Source of the DNA: Caldimonas brevitalea
Lineage (GTDB): Bacteria; Pseudomonadota; Gammaproteobacteria; Burkholderiales; Burkholderiaceae_C
NCBI RefSeq assembly: GCF_001017435.1
Contig: NZ_CP011371.1
Location: 1,178,001-1,242,000 of the forward strand
Reading direction: 5' to 3'
Length of the DNA: 64,000 nucleotides
A program made the translations under genes and the position numbers. How positions within the stretch are numbered: the first letter of the stretch is position 1; each line of letters starts with the position of its first letter. The notes beneath the pieces were generated by a model that saw only the letters and a program-made list of their open reading frames with translations, was not told the DNA's origin and did not search any database. Shown here one piece after another: positions 1-11,071 of the stretch.

Positions 1-11
1 GAAAGTACACT

Positions 12-857
12 GTGCGGATGATTCTAGCTTCCGGGCCATGGGGCACCCTGTTGACCCAGTCCTTGTTCACCATCGCCGCCAGCGTGGCCGCCTTGCTCGC
101 CTATGGCGTGGCGGCCGCCCAGGGCGGGCGTGCGGGTGAGCGCCGGCATTTCGCCCTGGTGCTCGGCTGGCTGGTGCATGGCCTGGCGATCGTGCTCGAC
201 ACCTCCAATTTCGGCATCGCCGAAACGGGCGCTCGCTTCGGGTTCGCACCCGCCTTGTCGACCATGTCGTGGCTGGTGCTTGCGGTCTATGCGATCGAGA
301 GCCGCTTCGTGCCCTTGCCCGGGGTGCGCCGCGCCCTCGCGCTGGTGGGCCTGACCTCGGTGGCGCTGGCGCTGTTCTTCCCTGGCGAGGTGAAGGCCCA
401 TGTCACTTCACCCTGGATACCTTTGCACTGGGTGCTGGGCATCGCGTCGTACGGCTTGTTCGGGGCGGCCGTGCTGCACGCCACGCTGCTGTCCAACGCC
501 GAACGCCAGATGCGGGCCAAGCGCGCAGTGGATCAACCCACACCGCTGGGCATGCCGCTGCTGCGGCTCGAGAAGCTGACCTTCCGCTTCGTCGCGGCGG
601 GTTTTGCCGTGCTGTCCGCAGCGCTGTTGCTCGGTTGGTGGTCGGCCGAGCCGTGGCGCTGGGACCACAAGAGCGTGTTCTCGGTGCTCGGGTGGGCGGT
701 GTTCGCGGCACTGCTCGTGGGCCGCAGAGCCTTCGGCTGGCGCGGCCGTATGGCCACACGCTGGCTCTATACCGGTGCCGGGCTGCTGCTGCTCGCCTAT
801 GTCGGCTCGCGCTTCGTGCTCGAAGTGCTGCTGTCGAGGCCTCCCGCGGCGGCCTGA
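12..857 (+). CDS. CcsA/YpjD-like cytochrome c assembly-type membrane protein
   Basis: A 281-residue integral membrane protein with about eight hydrophobic segments. It resembles the CcsA/HemX/YpjD family (CcmC/CcsA-type fold) that Burkholderiales carry near ffh. The tail WRWDHKSVFSVLGWAVFAAL is characteristic of this family. Family members handle haem during c-type cytochrome maturation or haem synthesis; the exact role of this stand-alone version is not settled. The start is GTG at 12 or ATG at 18; the window edge prevents a check of upstream context. The next gene follows 17 bases after the stop and is probably co-transcribed. Confidence 0.8.
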   Translation: MRMILASGPWGTLLTQSLFTIAASVAALLAYGVAAAQGGRAGERRHFALVLGWLVHGLAIVLDTSNFGIAETGARFGFAPALSTMSWLVLAVYAIESRFVPLPGVRRALALVGLTSVALALFFPGEVKAHVTSPWIPLHWVLGIASYGLFGAAVLHATLLSNAERQMRAKRAVDQPTPLGMPLLRLEKLTFRFVAAGFAVLSAALLLGWWSAEPWRWDHKSVFSVLGWAVFAALLVGRRAFGWRGRMATRWLYTGAGLLLLAYVGSRFVLEVLLSRPPAAA

Positions 858-874
858 GCGAGGGGTCCTGGCAC

Positions 875-1138
875 ATGAAATACCTCGTCCTGTTGCTCGT
901 CATCGTGGTCGTGCTGTGGCTGGCCCGCACGGCCCGGCCGCCGAAGCCGCGGCAGGGTTCGAACGCCTCGCAGCAACCGCCGCAGTCCACGTCTTCGCCT
1001 GCCCCTCGGCCGATCGTCGCGTGTCGGCACTGCGGCGTGCACCTGCCGATCGACGAAGCACTGCCCGGCCCGGCGGGGCACTACTGTTGCGAGGCGCATC
1101 GCCAGGCGGGCGCCAGCACATCCGACCGGGCGGCGTGA
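875..1138 (+). CDS. PP0621-type small membrane-anchored Cys-motif protein
   Basis: An 87-residue protein with one N-terminal membrane helix (residues 2-17), a low-complexity Pro/Gln/Ser linker, and a C-terminal domain with CRHCGVHLP and a later HYCCEAHR. The Cys/His spacing suggests a small zinc-binding fold. The arrangement matches the PP0621 family often found between a CcsA-like gene and pilS in betaproteobacteria. Function is unknown. It starts at ATG 875 and a 115-base gap, in which I see no further gene, separates it from pilS. Confidence 0.7.
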   Translation: MKYLVLLLVIVVVLWLARTARPPKPRQGSNASQQPPQSTSSPAPRPIVACRHCGVHLPIDEALPGPAGHYCCEAHRQAGASTSDRAA

Positions 1139-1253
1139 TGGGCTACCAACGCCCGGCGGTTGCGCACCGTCCTCACCTGGGCTTCGCCCCGACCGGCAAG
1201 ACCTCGATGCAGCGTGTGCCGAACCGCACGGGTGGCGCGCGCAAGGAGGACCG

Positions 1254-3166
1254 ATGAGCCGCCGTCCGACCAAGGCACGCAAGACCGACAACCGCCGCAC
1301 GGCGCATCCCTCCGAGGGCAATGCCCAGGCGGCCGAATCGTGGTTCGCCGCGCTCGGCGTGGCGCCGGACACCGGCTTCGGCGACGACCGCGGCGAAGGC
1401 AAGGAGTCACGCTACACCGGCTGGACGCCGCCGAGCGGCAGCGATTCGCGCTTTCTGTCGCGCCAGGCCCGGCGGCTGCTGGGCGCCACACTGCCGTCGT
1501 TCCAGCGCATCTACCGCACCTTTCTCGGCGCCCGGGCCGCCGTCGGCCTGCTGCTGCTGGCCACCCAGTTCGCGTCGCTGTTGAGCAGCAACAGCGGGCG
1601 GGCGGTCTGGCCGGTGGCGATCTACATCGGCTATGCCGTCGCCGCGTTCGCAACCTGGTGGCTGGCGCGCTCGCGCCCGGAGGTCGACGAGACGCTGCCG
1701 TCCAACCGTTTGCTGCGCCGCCAGTGGATGGCGAGCATCGGCGCCGACCTGATCGTGTTCGGCACGCTGCACCTGCTGACCTCGAACGCCAACATCAACT
1801 TCGTGCCCTTGCTGGTCCTGCCGGTGCTGATGGCGGGCGTGCTGACGCCACGCCTGTCGGCCCTTGCCGTGGCAGCGGCGGTGACCTTGCTGCTGCTCGG
1901 CGAGGCGTGGCTCAACGCGCTGCACGGCGGCCAGGTGACCGTGCTGATGACGCAGGCCGGGCTGGTCGGCACCGGCTTTTTCGTCGTCACCATCCTGGCC
2001 GGGGAACTGGCCGGACGGCTGGCCCGCGAAGAGCTGGCGGCGCGCGGCAGCATGGAGCTGGCGCGGCAGCAGGCGCAGCTGAACCGGCTGGTGATCGAGG
2101 AGATGCAAGACGGTGTGCTGGTGGTGGACCGGCGCGGCCGGGTGCGCGCCGCCAACCCTGCGGCACGGCGCCTGATCGCCGATGAAGGGCTGGTGCGGCC
2201 GGCGCCTTTCCATCTGCACAGCCACCCCGTCTGGGCCCCCTTGGCCCAGGCCGCCCAGCGTGCCTTCGTCGAAGCCAAGTGGCCGGCCGCCGGCCGCGAG
2301 CTGACCTTGCAGTTCGCCTCCGGGCAGAACCGTGCGTTGCGCGTGCGCATGCGCTTCACCAAGCGGCGCCAGCCCGATCATTCCGAGGAGCTGTGCGTGA
2401 TCCTGCTCGAAGACCTGCGCGACGTGCAGGCGCGCATGCGGCAGGAGAAGCTGGCCGCGATGGGCCGCATTTCGGCCGGCATCGCGCATGAGATTCGCAA
2501 CCCGCTGTCGGCCATCGCCCAGGCCAACGGGCTGATGTCGGAGGACGCCACCACACCGGCGCAGCGGCAGCTGACGCAAATGGTGGCTGACAACGTCGAG
2601 CGCCTGAAGCGCATCATCGACGACGTGATGGAAGTGGCTCCCGGCGGCCCGCCGACACAGGCCGACGTGGTCGACATCACCGAGCTGGTCGGCGCCACCT
2701 GCGCCGAATGGGCTCGCACCGCGCGCCTCGCGCTCGACGAGCGCAGCGCCTTGCGCCTGATGCTGCCCAGCCAGCCGCTCGGCGCAGCCTTCGACCCCGA
2801 GCATCTGCGCCGCGTGCTGGTCAACCTGCTGGACAATGGCTACCGGCATGCGTCGGGCACCCCGGGGTGTGTCGAGGTGCGACTGACCGCCGAGAGCCAG
2901 ATCCTGACCTTGTCGGTGGCGAGCGACGGGGCGCCGATACCGCCCGATGTCGAGCGTTACCTGTTCGAGCCCTTCTTCTCGACGCGCAGCCGCGGCACCG
3001 GCCTGGGCTTGTATATTTGCAAGGAGTTGTGCGAGCGCTACGGCGCCACCATCGACTACCGCCTGCGGGGCACGCAGCACGTCGCGCGCAACGAGTTCTT
3101 CGTGGTGATGCGCCTCGAGCCGCTTCGCGCCGCCGAAGCCCCCCTTGCCAGCCTCAACCTCGCCCG

Positions 3167-3170
<4 letters not shown>
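1254..3170 (+). CDS. pilS: PilS-type sensor histidine kinase
   Basis: A 638-residue membrane sensor kinase. Order: hydrophilic N-terminus, about six membrane segments (residues ~90-260), PAS-like region (~280-390), HisKA dimerisation/phosphoacceptor domain with His412 in IAHEIRNPLSAIAQ, and an ATPase domain with N box NLLDNGYRHA (Asn524) and G2 box GTGLGLYICK (~582-590). In Pseudomonas, PilS phosphorylates PilR to set pilin gene transcription; the adjoining pilR supports that assignment. ATG 1254 is preceded by AAGGAGGA at 1243-1250, the strongest Shine-Dalgarno sequence nearby. The stop overlaps the pilR start, implying translational coupling. Confidence 0.93.
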
Positions 3171-4750
<1,580 letters not shown>

Positions 4751-4771
4751 GGCGGCACCGCCGCGCGCACC

Positions 4772-5425
4772 GTGACCCACCCGACGAGTCCTGCTGCCAT
4801 GCCGCAGCCTGGCGACTGGCAACAGGGCTGGTGGCGCCACGCGCGCCGGGTCGCCTCACCGAACTTTGGTCCGCGCCCTCTCGCGGCGGCGATCGACCTC
4901 GTGGTGATCCACTCGATCAGCCTGCCCCCCGGGCGATACGGTGGGCCCGAGATCGAGCAGTTGTTCACGAACCGGCTCGATTGGAACGCCCATCCGTACT
5001 TCGAGCAGATCCGCGGCATCGAGGTGTCGTCTCACTTCGTGATCCGGCGAGACGGAGAACTGATCCAGTTCGTTTCCTGCGACGACCGTGCCTGGCATGC
5101 CGGGCGTTCGACGTTTCAGGGGCGTGAGAACTGCAACGACTACTCCATCGGCGTCGAACTCGAAGGGCTCGAGGACCATCCCTTCACCGGCCCGCAGTAC
5201 GTGGCCCTGGTGTCCTTGCTGACCGCCTTGCGCGACCACTATCCGATCGAACACGTGGCAGGTCATGAGCACATCGCACCGGGCCGCAAACGCGACCCCG
5301 GCAGCGCCTTCGACTGGTCAGCGCTGGTGCTGTCGCTGGCCTGGCCGACACGTTGTTTTCCCTTCCTGCCGCAGACCGATGGCGACAGGGGCATCGATAC
5401 CGAGCAAGCGCCTCCCCGGGGCTGA
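4772..5425 (+). CDS. ampD: 1,6-anhydro-N-acetylmuramyl-L-alanine amidase AmpD
   Basis: A zinc amidase of the Amidase_2 family that cleaves the stem peptide from 1,6-anhydroMurNAc during cytoplasmic peptidoglycan recycling. Expected zinc ligands are visible: His47 (VVIHSIS), His165 (VAGHEHIAPG) and Asp175 (KRDPG). Signature blocks SPNFGPRP, ELEGLEDHPFT and RAWHAG are present. The GTG start at 4772 gives 217 residues; ATG 4799 would give 208, still longer than the usual ~185, with a short C-terminal tail. The common HNIS motif reads HSIS here, a minor change. It follows pilR by 21 bases. Confidence 0.92.
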   Translation: MTHPTSPAAMPQPGDWQQGWWRHARRVASPNFGPRPLAAAIDLVVIHSISLPPGRYGGPEIEQLFTNRLDWNAHPYFEQIRGIEVSSHFVIRRDGELIQFVSCDDRAWHAGRSTFQGRENCNDYSIGVELEGLEDHPFTGPQYVALVSLLTALRDHYPIEHVAGHEHIAPGRKRDPGSAFDWSALVLSLAWPTRCFPFLPQTDGDRGIDTEQAPPRG

Positions 5426-5444
5426 GCCGACCCAACCGTGATGC

Positions 5445-5483
5445 GGTGCTGCGGCCTCTTTCGGCCCGCAGCACCAGTGCTGC
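5445..5483 (+). terminator. Hairpin after ampD with a mutually exclusive alternative
   Basis: GGTGCTGCGG (5445-5454) is perfectly complementary to CCGCAGCACC (5466-5475). The second arm can instead pair with GTGCTGC (5477-5483). No T-run follows, so this is not a standard intrinsic terminator. It may end ampD transcripts, protect the 3' end, or act as an attenuator-like element. Confidence 0.45.
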
Positions 5484-5600
5484 CGCGGGTCAGCTCTGCC
5501 AACACAAGCAGTGGTGCGGGTTGCGGCGGCAAGGCGCTGCTGCACGGTATCTCGCATACCAAAAACGGCGCCTGCGTCAATAGTTGCAATCCGCACGTGT

Positions 5601-5648
5601 ACGCTATTACTAGCGGACTACAGTGTCTGGGGCCACTAGATGTAGTGT
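5601..5648 (+). promoter_or_regulatory. Tandem NrdR-type boxes upstream of nrdA
   Basis: Two 16-bp imperfect palindromes resemble the NrdR consensus ACACWATATATWGTGT: ACGCTATTACTAGCGG at 5601-5616 (about 10 of 16 matches) and CCACTAGATGTAGTGT at 5633-5648 (about 13 of 16). Their starts are 32 bp apart, about three helical turns, the spacing known for paired NrdR sites. NrdR is the (d)ATP-responsive repressor of ribonucleotide reductase genes. The box sequence is seen directly; binding is inferred. Confidence 0.75.
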
Positions 5649-5675
5649 TGGTGTTATGCTCGCGGCCTCGAACAC

Positions 5676-5710
5676 AAGCCTGCACAAAAGCCTGCACACA
5701 GGCGTGCACA
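5676..5710 (+). repeat. Three 11-bp direct repeats, 12-bp period, in the nrdA leader
   Basis: AAGCCTGCACA at 5676-5686 and again at 5688-5698, then AGGCGTGCACA at 5700-5710. Each ends in TGCACA, and GCATCCACA occurs further on near 5750. The TNCACA core resembles the 3' half of DnaA boxes, but the matches are partial. Confidence 0.55.
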
Positions 5711-5852
5711 CAAGACGCGACACGCGGTGTGTGCACGTAGGCAGCGCAAGCATCCACACACATACGGCCCTCGAACGCACCGCCGGCGTCCATCGCCCGC
5801 GTCGCGTCTCGACGTTCCCGCCATCGTTTGAGTCAGTACAGAAGGGGTATTC

Positions 5853-8765
5853 ATGCAGACCATCACCACCAGCGCCGATCCACAGCTTGCAACCCATACC
5901 GCCGGCAGCCCCCGTCCTGCGACGGCGGGCGCGAGTGCCTACGCGGGCTATCAGATCATTCGTCGCAATGGCGCGGTGGTGTCCTTCGAACCCAACAAGA
6001 TCGCCGTCGCACTGATGAAGGCGTTTCTGGCGGTGCACGGCACGCAAGGTGCTGCGTCGGCGAGCGTGCGCGAAACCGTCGACGGCCTGACCGAAGCGGT
6101 GGTGCGCGCCTTGCTACGCTCCCGCCCGGGTGGTGGCACCTTCCATATTGAAGATGTTCAAGACCACGTCGAGCTGGCGCTGATGCGCGGTGGCCACCAC
6201 GAGATCGCGCGTGCCTACGTGCTGTACCGGGAGCGTCGGTCGCAGGAGCGCGCGAAGCAGGGCGAGCAGCAGCGCGCGGTCGCTGCCGAGCCCACGCTGA
6301 CCGTGCTCGACAACGGCCACCGCGTGCCGCTCGACATCGCCCGTCTGCAGGCCCTGATCGAATCGGCCTGTGCCGAGCTCGGCGCCGACGTCAAGCCCGA
6401 CCCGATCTTTTCCGAGACCAAGCGCAACCTCTACGACGGCGTGCCGATGGAAGAGGTGCACAAGGCGTCCATCCTGGCCGCCCGCACGCTGATCGAGAAA
6501 GACCCGGGCTATACCCATGCCACCGCACGTCTGCTGCTGCACACGATCCGCAAGGAGATCCTCGGCGAGGAGGTGATGCACGCCGAGATGCACCAGCGTT
6601 ACGCGGAGTATTTCCCCACTTTTGTGAAGCAGGGCGTCGACGCCGAACTGCTCGACGAGAAGCTGCTGCAGTTCGACCTGAAGAAGCTCGGCGGCGCGCT
6701 CAAGGCCGACCGCGACCTGCAGTTCGACTACCTCGGCCTGCAGACGCTGTACGACCGCTACTTCCTGCACATCGACGGCCACCGCATCGAGCTGCCGCAG
6801 GCATTTTTCATGCGCGTCGCGATGGGCCTGGCGCTCAACGAGATCGACCGTGAAGCCCGCGCGATCGAGTTCTATGAAGTGCTGTCGAGCTTCGATTTCA
6901 TGTCGAGCACGCCGACGCTGTTCAATGCCGGCACCCGCCGCTCGCAGCTGTCGAGCTGCTACCTGACCACCGTGCCCGACGACCTCGACGGCATCTACGA
7001 GGCCATCAAGGAAAACGCGCTGCTGTCGAAGTTCGCCGGCGGCCTGGGCAACGACTGGACCCGTGTGCGCGCGCTGGGCTCGCACATCAAGGGCACCAAC
7101 GGCAAGAGCCAGGGTGTGGTGCCGTTCCTGAAGGTGGTCAACGACACCGCGGTGGCGGTCAACCAGGGCGGCAAGCGCAAGGGCGCGGTGTGCGCCTATC
7201 TGGAAAGCTGGCACCTCGACGTCGAGGAGTTCCTGGAGCTGCGCAAGAACACCGGTGACGACCGCCGGCGCACCCACGACATGAACACGGCCAACTGGAT
7301 CCCCGACCTGTTCATGCGCCGCGTGATGGAAAACGGCGAGTGGACGCTGTTCTCGCCCGCCACCTGCCCGGACCTGCACGACAAGTTCGGCCGCGACTTC
7401 GAAGCCGCCTATACCCGCTACGAAGAGAAGGTCGCGCGCGGCGAGCTGAAGCTGTTCAAGAAGGTGCGCGCGGTCGACCTGTGGCGCCGCATGCTGTCGA
7501 TGCTGTTCGAAACCGGCCACCCCTGGATCACCTTCAAGGACGCCTGCAACGTGCGCTCGCCCCAGCAGCACGTGGGCGTGGTGCACTCGTCCAACCTGTG
7601 CACCGAGATCACGCTGAACACCAACGACCAAGAGATCGCGGTGTGCAACCTCGGCTCGGTGAACCTGGCGCGCCATCTGAAGGACGGCGGCGTCGACCAC
7701 GAGAAGCTGAAGAAGACGGTGGCGACGGCGATGCGCATGCTCGACAACGTCATCGACATCAACTATTACGCGGTCAAGAAGGCGCGCGACTCCAACATGC
7801 GCCACCGCCCGGTGGGCCTCGGCGTGATGGCCTTCCAGGACAGCCTCTACCAACTGCGCATCCCCTACGCCAGCCAGGAGGCGGTCGAGTTCGCCGACCG
7901 CTCGATGGAAGCGCTGTGCTACTACGCCTACTGGGCCTCGACCGAGCTGGCTGCCGAGCGCGGCCGCTACTCGAGCTACAAGGGGTCGCTGTGGGACCGC
8001 GGCATCCTGCCGATCGACTCGCTCGACCTGCTCGCCGAGCAGCGTGGCGGGTACGTCGAGGTCGACCGCAGCAAGACGATGGACTGGGACGCGCTGCGCG
8101 AGCGCATCGGCCAGTACGGCATGCGCAATTCCAACTGCGTCGCGATCGCGCCGACCGCCACGATTTCCAACATCGTCGGCGTCGACGCGTCGATCGAGCC
8201 CTGCTTCGGCAACCTGTCGGTCAAGTCCAACCTGTCGGGCGAGTTCACGGTCATCAACGAGTACCTGGTGCGTGACCTGAAGCGCCTGGGGCTGTGGGAC
8301 GACGTGATGGTGATGGACCTGAAGCACTTCGACGGTTCGCTGCGCCGCATCGACCGCGTGCCCGAGGAGCTGAAGCGGCTCTACTCGACCGCGTTCGAGG
8401 TCGAGCCGGTGTGGCTGGTCGAGGCCGCCGCGCGCCGCCAGAAGTGGATCGACCAGGCCCAGTCGCTCAACATCTACATGGCCGGTGCCTCGGGCAAGAA
8501 GCTCGACGAAACCTACAAGCTGGCGTGGACGCGCGGCCTGAAGACCACCTACTACCTGCGCACCGTCGGCGCGACGCACGCCGAGAAATCGACCGTCAAG
8601 GCGGGGCAGCTGAACTCGGTGCCGACGCAAGGCGGCGGTGGCCTGTCGGCCCTCGACACCGCGGCTGCTGCAGCCCACTCGCAAGTGGCCGCGGCGAGCA
8701 GCGAGCCCGCGACCGACGTGAAGTTCTGCGCGATCGACGACCCGACTTGCGAGGCCTGCCAATGA
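5853..8765 (+). CDS. nrdA: Class I ribonucleoside-diphosphate reductase, large subunit
   Basis: A 970-residue alpha subunit that reduces ribonucleoside diphosphates to deoxy forms with the NrdB radical subunit. An N-terminal ATP-cone ([18 protein letters not shown] onward) provides allosteric activity control, and a second cone-like stretch follows (~residues 150-230). Catalytic cysteines are in place: Cys369 (QLSSCYLTT) and Cys598 (VCNLGSVNL) as the redox pair and Cys583 (SNLCTEITL) as the thiyl radical site. The C-terminal tail CEAC supplies the relay cysteines. ATG 5853 is preceded by AAGGGG. nrdB follows after 253 bases with its own probable promoter. Upstream NrdR boxes suggest dNTP-responsive repression. 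Confidence 0.97.
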   Translation: MQTITTSADPQLATHTAGSPRPATAGASAYAGYQIIRRNGAVVSFEPNKIAVALMKAFLAVHGTQGAASASVRETVDGLTEAVVRALLRSRPGGGTFHIEDVQDHVELALMRGGHHEIARAYVLYRERRSQERAKQGEQQRAVAAEPTLTVLDNGHRVPLDIARLQALIESACAELGADVKPDPIFSETKRNLYDGVPMEEVHKASILAARTLIEKDPGYTHATARLLLHTIRKEILGEEVMHAEMHQRYAEYFPTFVKQGVDAELLDEKLLQFDLKKLGGALKADRDLQFDYLGLQTLYDRYFLHIDGHRIELPQAFFMRVAMGLALNEIDREARAIEFYEVLSSFDFMSSTPTLFNAGTRRSQLSSCYLTTVPDDLDGIYEAIKENALLSKFAGGLGNDWTRVRALGSHIKGTNGKSQGVVPFLKVVNDTAVAVNQGGKRKGAVCAYLESWHLDVEEFLELRKNTGDDRRRTHDMNTANWIPDLFMRRVMENGEWTLFSPATCPDLHDKFGRDFEAAYTRYEEKVARGELKLFKKVRAVDLWRRMLSMLFETGHPWITFKDACNVRSPQQHVGVVHSSNLCTEITLNTNDQEIAVCNLGSVNLARHLKDGGVDHEKLKKTVATAMRMLDNVIDINYYAVKKARDSNMRHRPVGLGVMAFQDSLYQLRIPYASQEAVEFADRSMEALCYYAYWASTELAAERGRYSSYKGSLWDRGILPIDSLDLLAEQRGGYVEVDRSKTMDWDALRERIGQYGMRNSNCVAIAPTATISNIVGVDASIEPCFGNLSVKSNLSGEFTVINEYLVRDLKRLGLWDDVMVMDLKHFDGSLRRIDRVPEELKRLYSTAFEVEPVWLVEAAARRQKWIDQAQSLNIYMAGASGKKLDETYKLAWTRGLKTTYYLRTVGATHAEKSTVKAGQLNSVPTQGGGGLSALDTAAAAAHSQVAAASSEPATDVKFCAIDDPTCEACQ

Positions 8766-8967
8766 GCTGCTGATGGGTCAGGGCCGCGGGGGCAACCCTG
8801 CGGCCCATGCACCTGCGATGCCACCGAGAGTGCATGCAACGCAGGTCACCGACTCATCCGAGCGCTCGACGACAAGCACGGGTCGTCATGCACATCGTGG
8901 CTCGACACACAGCACTCGAAGCGATGCACGACCGCAACAGGTTCGTCGCTCGAATGTCAAGAAGTGC

Positions 8968-8996
8968 TTGGTGTTTGAACACAACACTCTCATAAT
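8968..8996 (+). promoter_or_regulatory. Candidate sigma-70 promoter for nrdB
   Basis: TTGGTG at 8968-8973 and CATAAT at 8991-8996 are separated by exactly 17 bp, in the 253-base nrdA-nrdB gap. Transcription would begin near 9003 and leave a short leader containing AGGA before the chosen nrdB ATG. Confidence 0.5.
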
Positions 8997-9018
8997 TCAC
9001 CGCTACAGGATGTCCACC

Positions 9019-10254
9019 ATGTTGGTCTGGGAAGAAGAAGTCACTCCCTCGAGAAATCAGTCGACGAGCACCGCGCAAAATCTTTCCAGTGCAGCGCGGG
9101 CCATGCCCCCGTCACCCCAACATTCGGTGTCCTCTCCCATCCCCTCCCTCTCTACCGGTGTTGCCACCCACATCGGCAACAGCACCTCCACGGCGCATGT
9201 CCCGGCAGCGGCCAGCTCGGTGCAGTCCACCAGCGTGCGGCGCGTCAACGTCGCCGACAAGCGCATCATCAACGGCCAGACCGACGTCAACCAGCTGGTG
9301 CCGTTCAAGTACAAGTGGGCGTGGGAGAAGTACCTCGCCACGTGCGCCAACCACTGGATGCCGCAAGAGGTGAACATGTCGCGCGACATCGCGACCTGGA
9401 AGGACCCCAACGGCCTGACCGAAGACGAGCGCCGCATCATCAAGCGCAACCTCGGCTTCTTCGTCACCGCCGACTCGCTCGCCGCCAACAACATCGTGCT
9501 GGGCACCTACCGGCACGTGACCGCTCCCGAGTGCCGCCAGTTCCTGCTGCGCCAGGCCTTCGAAGAGGCGATCCACACGCACGCCTACCAGTACATCGTC
9601 GAGTCGCTCGGGCTGGACGAGAGCGAGATCTTCAACGCCTACCATGAGGTGGCGTCGATCCGGGACAAGGACGAGTTCCTGATCCCGTTCATCGACCAGA
9701 TCATGGACCCGCACTTCCACACCGGCACGCCCGAAAACGACCAGAAGCTGCTGAAGTCGTTGATCGTTTTTGCATGCCTGATGGAAGGCCTGTTCTTCTA
9801 CGTCGGCTTCACGCAGATCCTCGCGCTCGGCCGGCAGAACAAGATGACCGGGGCGGCCGAGCAGTACCAGTACATCCTCCGTGACGAGTCGATGCACTGC
9901 AACTTCGGTATCGACCTGATCAACCAGATCAAGCTCGAGAACCCGCACCTGTGGACGCCCGAGCTCCGGGCCGAGATCAAGGGCCTGTTCCTGAAGGCGG
10001 TCGAGCTGGAGTACCGCTATGCCGAGGACACCATGCCTCGCGGCGTGCTCGGCCTGAATGCTTCGATGTTCAAGGGCTATCTGCGCTACATCGCGAATCG
10101 GCGCGCAACGCAGATCGGCCTCGAGGAGCTCTTCCCGAACGAGGAAAACCCGTTCCCGTGGATGAGCGAAATGATCGACCTGAAGAAAGAGCGCAATTTC
10201 TTCGAGACGCGCGTCATCGAGTACCAGTCCGGTGGCGCGCTCTCTTGGGATTGA
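9019..10254 (+). CDS. nrdB: Class I ribonucleoside-diphosphate reductase, small subunit
   Basis: A 411-residue radical-generating beta subunit. The ferritin-like fold carries expected metal ligands in [15 protein letters not shown] and in DESMHCNFG, and the protein ends in [10 protein letters not shown]. The family-like N-terminus [14 protein letters not shown] begins at ATG 9019; ATG 9010 is an alternative. The frame is open for 82 codons upstream, but that stretch is low-complexity and contains the probable promoter, so it is excluded. Between the start and [18 protein letters not shown] lies a Ser/Thr/Pro-rich insertion of about 60 residues, probably disordered. Co-regulation with nrdA is likely. 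Confidence 0.93.
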   Translation: MLVWEEEVTPSRNQSTSTAQNLSSAARAMPPSPQHSVSSPIPSLSTGVATHIGNSTSTAHVPAAASSVQSTSVRRVNVADKRIINGQTDVNQLVPFKYKWAWEKYLATCANHWMPQEVNMSRDIATWKDPNGLTEDERRIIKRNLGFFVTADSLAANNIVLGTYRHVTAPECRQFLLRQAFEEAIHTHAYQYIVESLGLDESEIFNAYHEVASIRDKDEFLIPFIDQIMDPHFHTGTPENDQKLLKSLIVFACLMEGLFFYVGFTQILALGRQNKMTGAAEQYQYILRDESMHCNFGIDLINQIKLENPHLWTPELRAEIKGLFLKAVELEYRYAEDTMPRGVLGLNASMFKGYLRYIANRRATQIGLEELFPNEENPFPWMSEMIDLKKERNFFETRVIEYQSGGALSWD

Positions 10255-10330
10255 AGCCCGGGCACGAACGCTGCTCTCCAGGTCATGATGAAGAGATCAA
10301 GATTCGCAGTCAGTGAACAGCGGACTCCGG

Positions 10331-10347
10331 CTGCCGCCAAGCGGCAG
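10331..10347 (+). other. Hairpin in the nrdB to H1-like gap
   Basis: CTGCCGC (10331-10337), CAA loop, GCGGCAG (10341-10347): a perfect 7-bp stem with no T-run. It could mark the end of the nrdB transcript or be part of the histone-like gene's leader. The rest of the 240-base gap shows nothing else I can name. Confidence 0.35.
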
Positions 10348-10494
10348 TCGCTGGGCCCCAAGAAGCCGCAGGCACTGGCTGCCACCCCATTCACCGTACC
10401 AGGGCGTCTCTCCAAGACAGTCCAACGGGCGGTGAATCGCTGCGCTGTATCGAGCGGCGCAGTGCTCTTTGCAACTTGATCAAGGAGAATCGAT

Positions 10495-10992
10495 ATGGCA
10501 ACTGCAAAGAAAGCCGCCGCGAAGAAGGCGGCTCCCGCGAAGAAAGCTGCTGCGAAGAAGGCAGCGCCGGCCAAGAAGGCGGCACCGGCGAAGAAGGCCG
10601 CACCCGCCAAGAAGGCGGCCGTGAAGAAGGTGGCAGCCAAGAAGGCAGCACCGGCCAAGAAGGTTGCTGCGAAGAAGGCAGCGCCGGCCAAGAAGGCGGC
10701 ACCGGCCAAGAAGGTTGCAGCGAAGAAGGCCGCACCGGCCAAGAAGGCTGCCGCCAAGAAGGCTGCGCCGGCCAAGAAGGCCGCCAGCAAGACGACGGCC
10801 AAGAAGGCTGTCGCCAAGAAGCCGGCTGCGAAGAAGGCTGCTGCCAAGAAAGCCGCGAAGAAGCCTGCTGCGAAGAAGGCGGCTGCTGCCGCACCTGCTG
10901 CTGCGCCTGCTGCGAAACCGGCGGCTCCCGCCGCGAAGACGACTCTCAGCCCGCAGGCGGCTTGGCCTTTCCCGACGGGCGCGAAGCCCTGA
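10495..10992 (+). CDS. Histone H1-like alanine/lysine-rich DNA-binding protein
   Basis: A 165-residue protein made almost entirely of Ala, Lys and Pro, arranged as tandem KKAAPAKKA and KKAAAKKA units from residue 5 to about 130. A short Ala/Pro stretch follows, then the tail [15 protein letters not shown], conserved in Burkholderiales homologues. It has the composition of the eukaryotic H1 C-terminal tail and of bacterial H1-like proteins, which bind DNA without sequence specificity. ATG 10495 sits 7 bases after AAGGAG. A strong terminator follows. The DNA repeats make copy-number variation between strains likely. Confidence 0.88.
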   Translation: MATAKKAAAKKAAPAKKAAAKKAAPAKKAAPAKKAAPAKKAAVKKVAAKKAAPAKKVAAKKAAPAKKAAPAKKVAAKKAAPAKKAAAKKAAPAKKAASKTTAKKAVAKKPAAKKAAAKKAAKKPAAKKAAAAAPAAAPAAKPAAPAAKTTLSPQAAWPFPTGAKP

Positions 10993-11017
10993 GTCGCCTT
11001 CGAGGCTGTACTCCAAG

Positions 11018-11039
11018 CCCGGCCTCGGCCGGGTTTTTT
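11018..11039 (+). terminator. Intrinsic terminator after the H1-like gene
   Basis: CCCGGC (11018-11023), CTCG loop, GCCGGG (11028-11033), followed directly by six T residues. A textbook rho-independent terminator, 26 bases after the H1-like stop codon. Confidence 0.88.
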
Positions 11040-11071
11040 CTTTTGGGCCACGGCCCCGTCAAGAGCGTGTG

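Larger units (their letters stand above)
5426..5852 (+). other. Regulatory intergenic region between ampD and nrdA
   Basis: A 427-base region in which I see no convincing gene: short open frames lack ribosome binding sites and recognisable protein. It holds a long hairpin just after ampD with a competing partner, a weak promoter-like pair (TTGCAA at 5584, TATTAC at 5605), tandem NrdR-type boxes at 5601-5648, a TATGCT hexamer at 5655, a triplet of 12-bp-period repeats at 5676-5710, and the nrdA ribosome binding site AAGGGG just before 5853. Confidence 0.7.

Noticed and set aside
5625..5650. GGCCACTAG resembling a B12-riboswitch box upstream of nrdA
   Set aside because: No surrounding riboswitch stems fit, nrdA is a class Ia B12-independent enzyme, and the palindromic NrdR-box reading explains the same bases better.
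5438..5740. A possible 100-codon open frame between ampD and nrdA
   Set aside because: No ribosome binding site, cysteine-rich low-similarity product, and it runs through the regulatory palindromes and repeats.
10086..11051. A long open frame antisense to the H1-like gene, encoding a Phe/Ala-rich product
   Set aside because: It mirrors the lysine/alanine repeat codons on the other strand; composition artefact of the AAG/GCC repeats.
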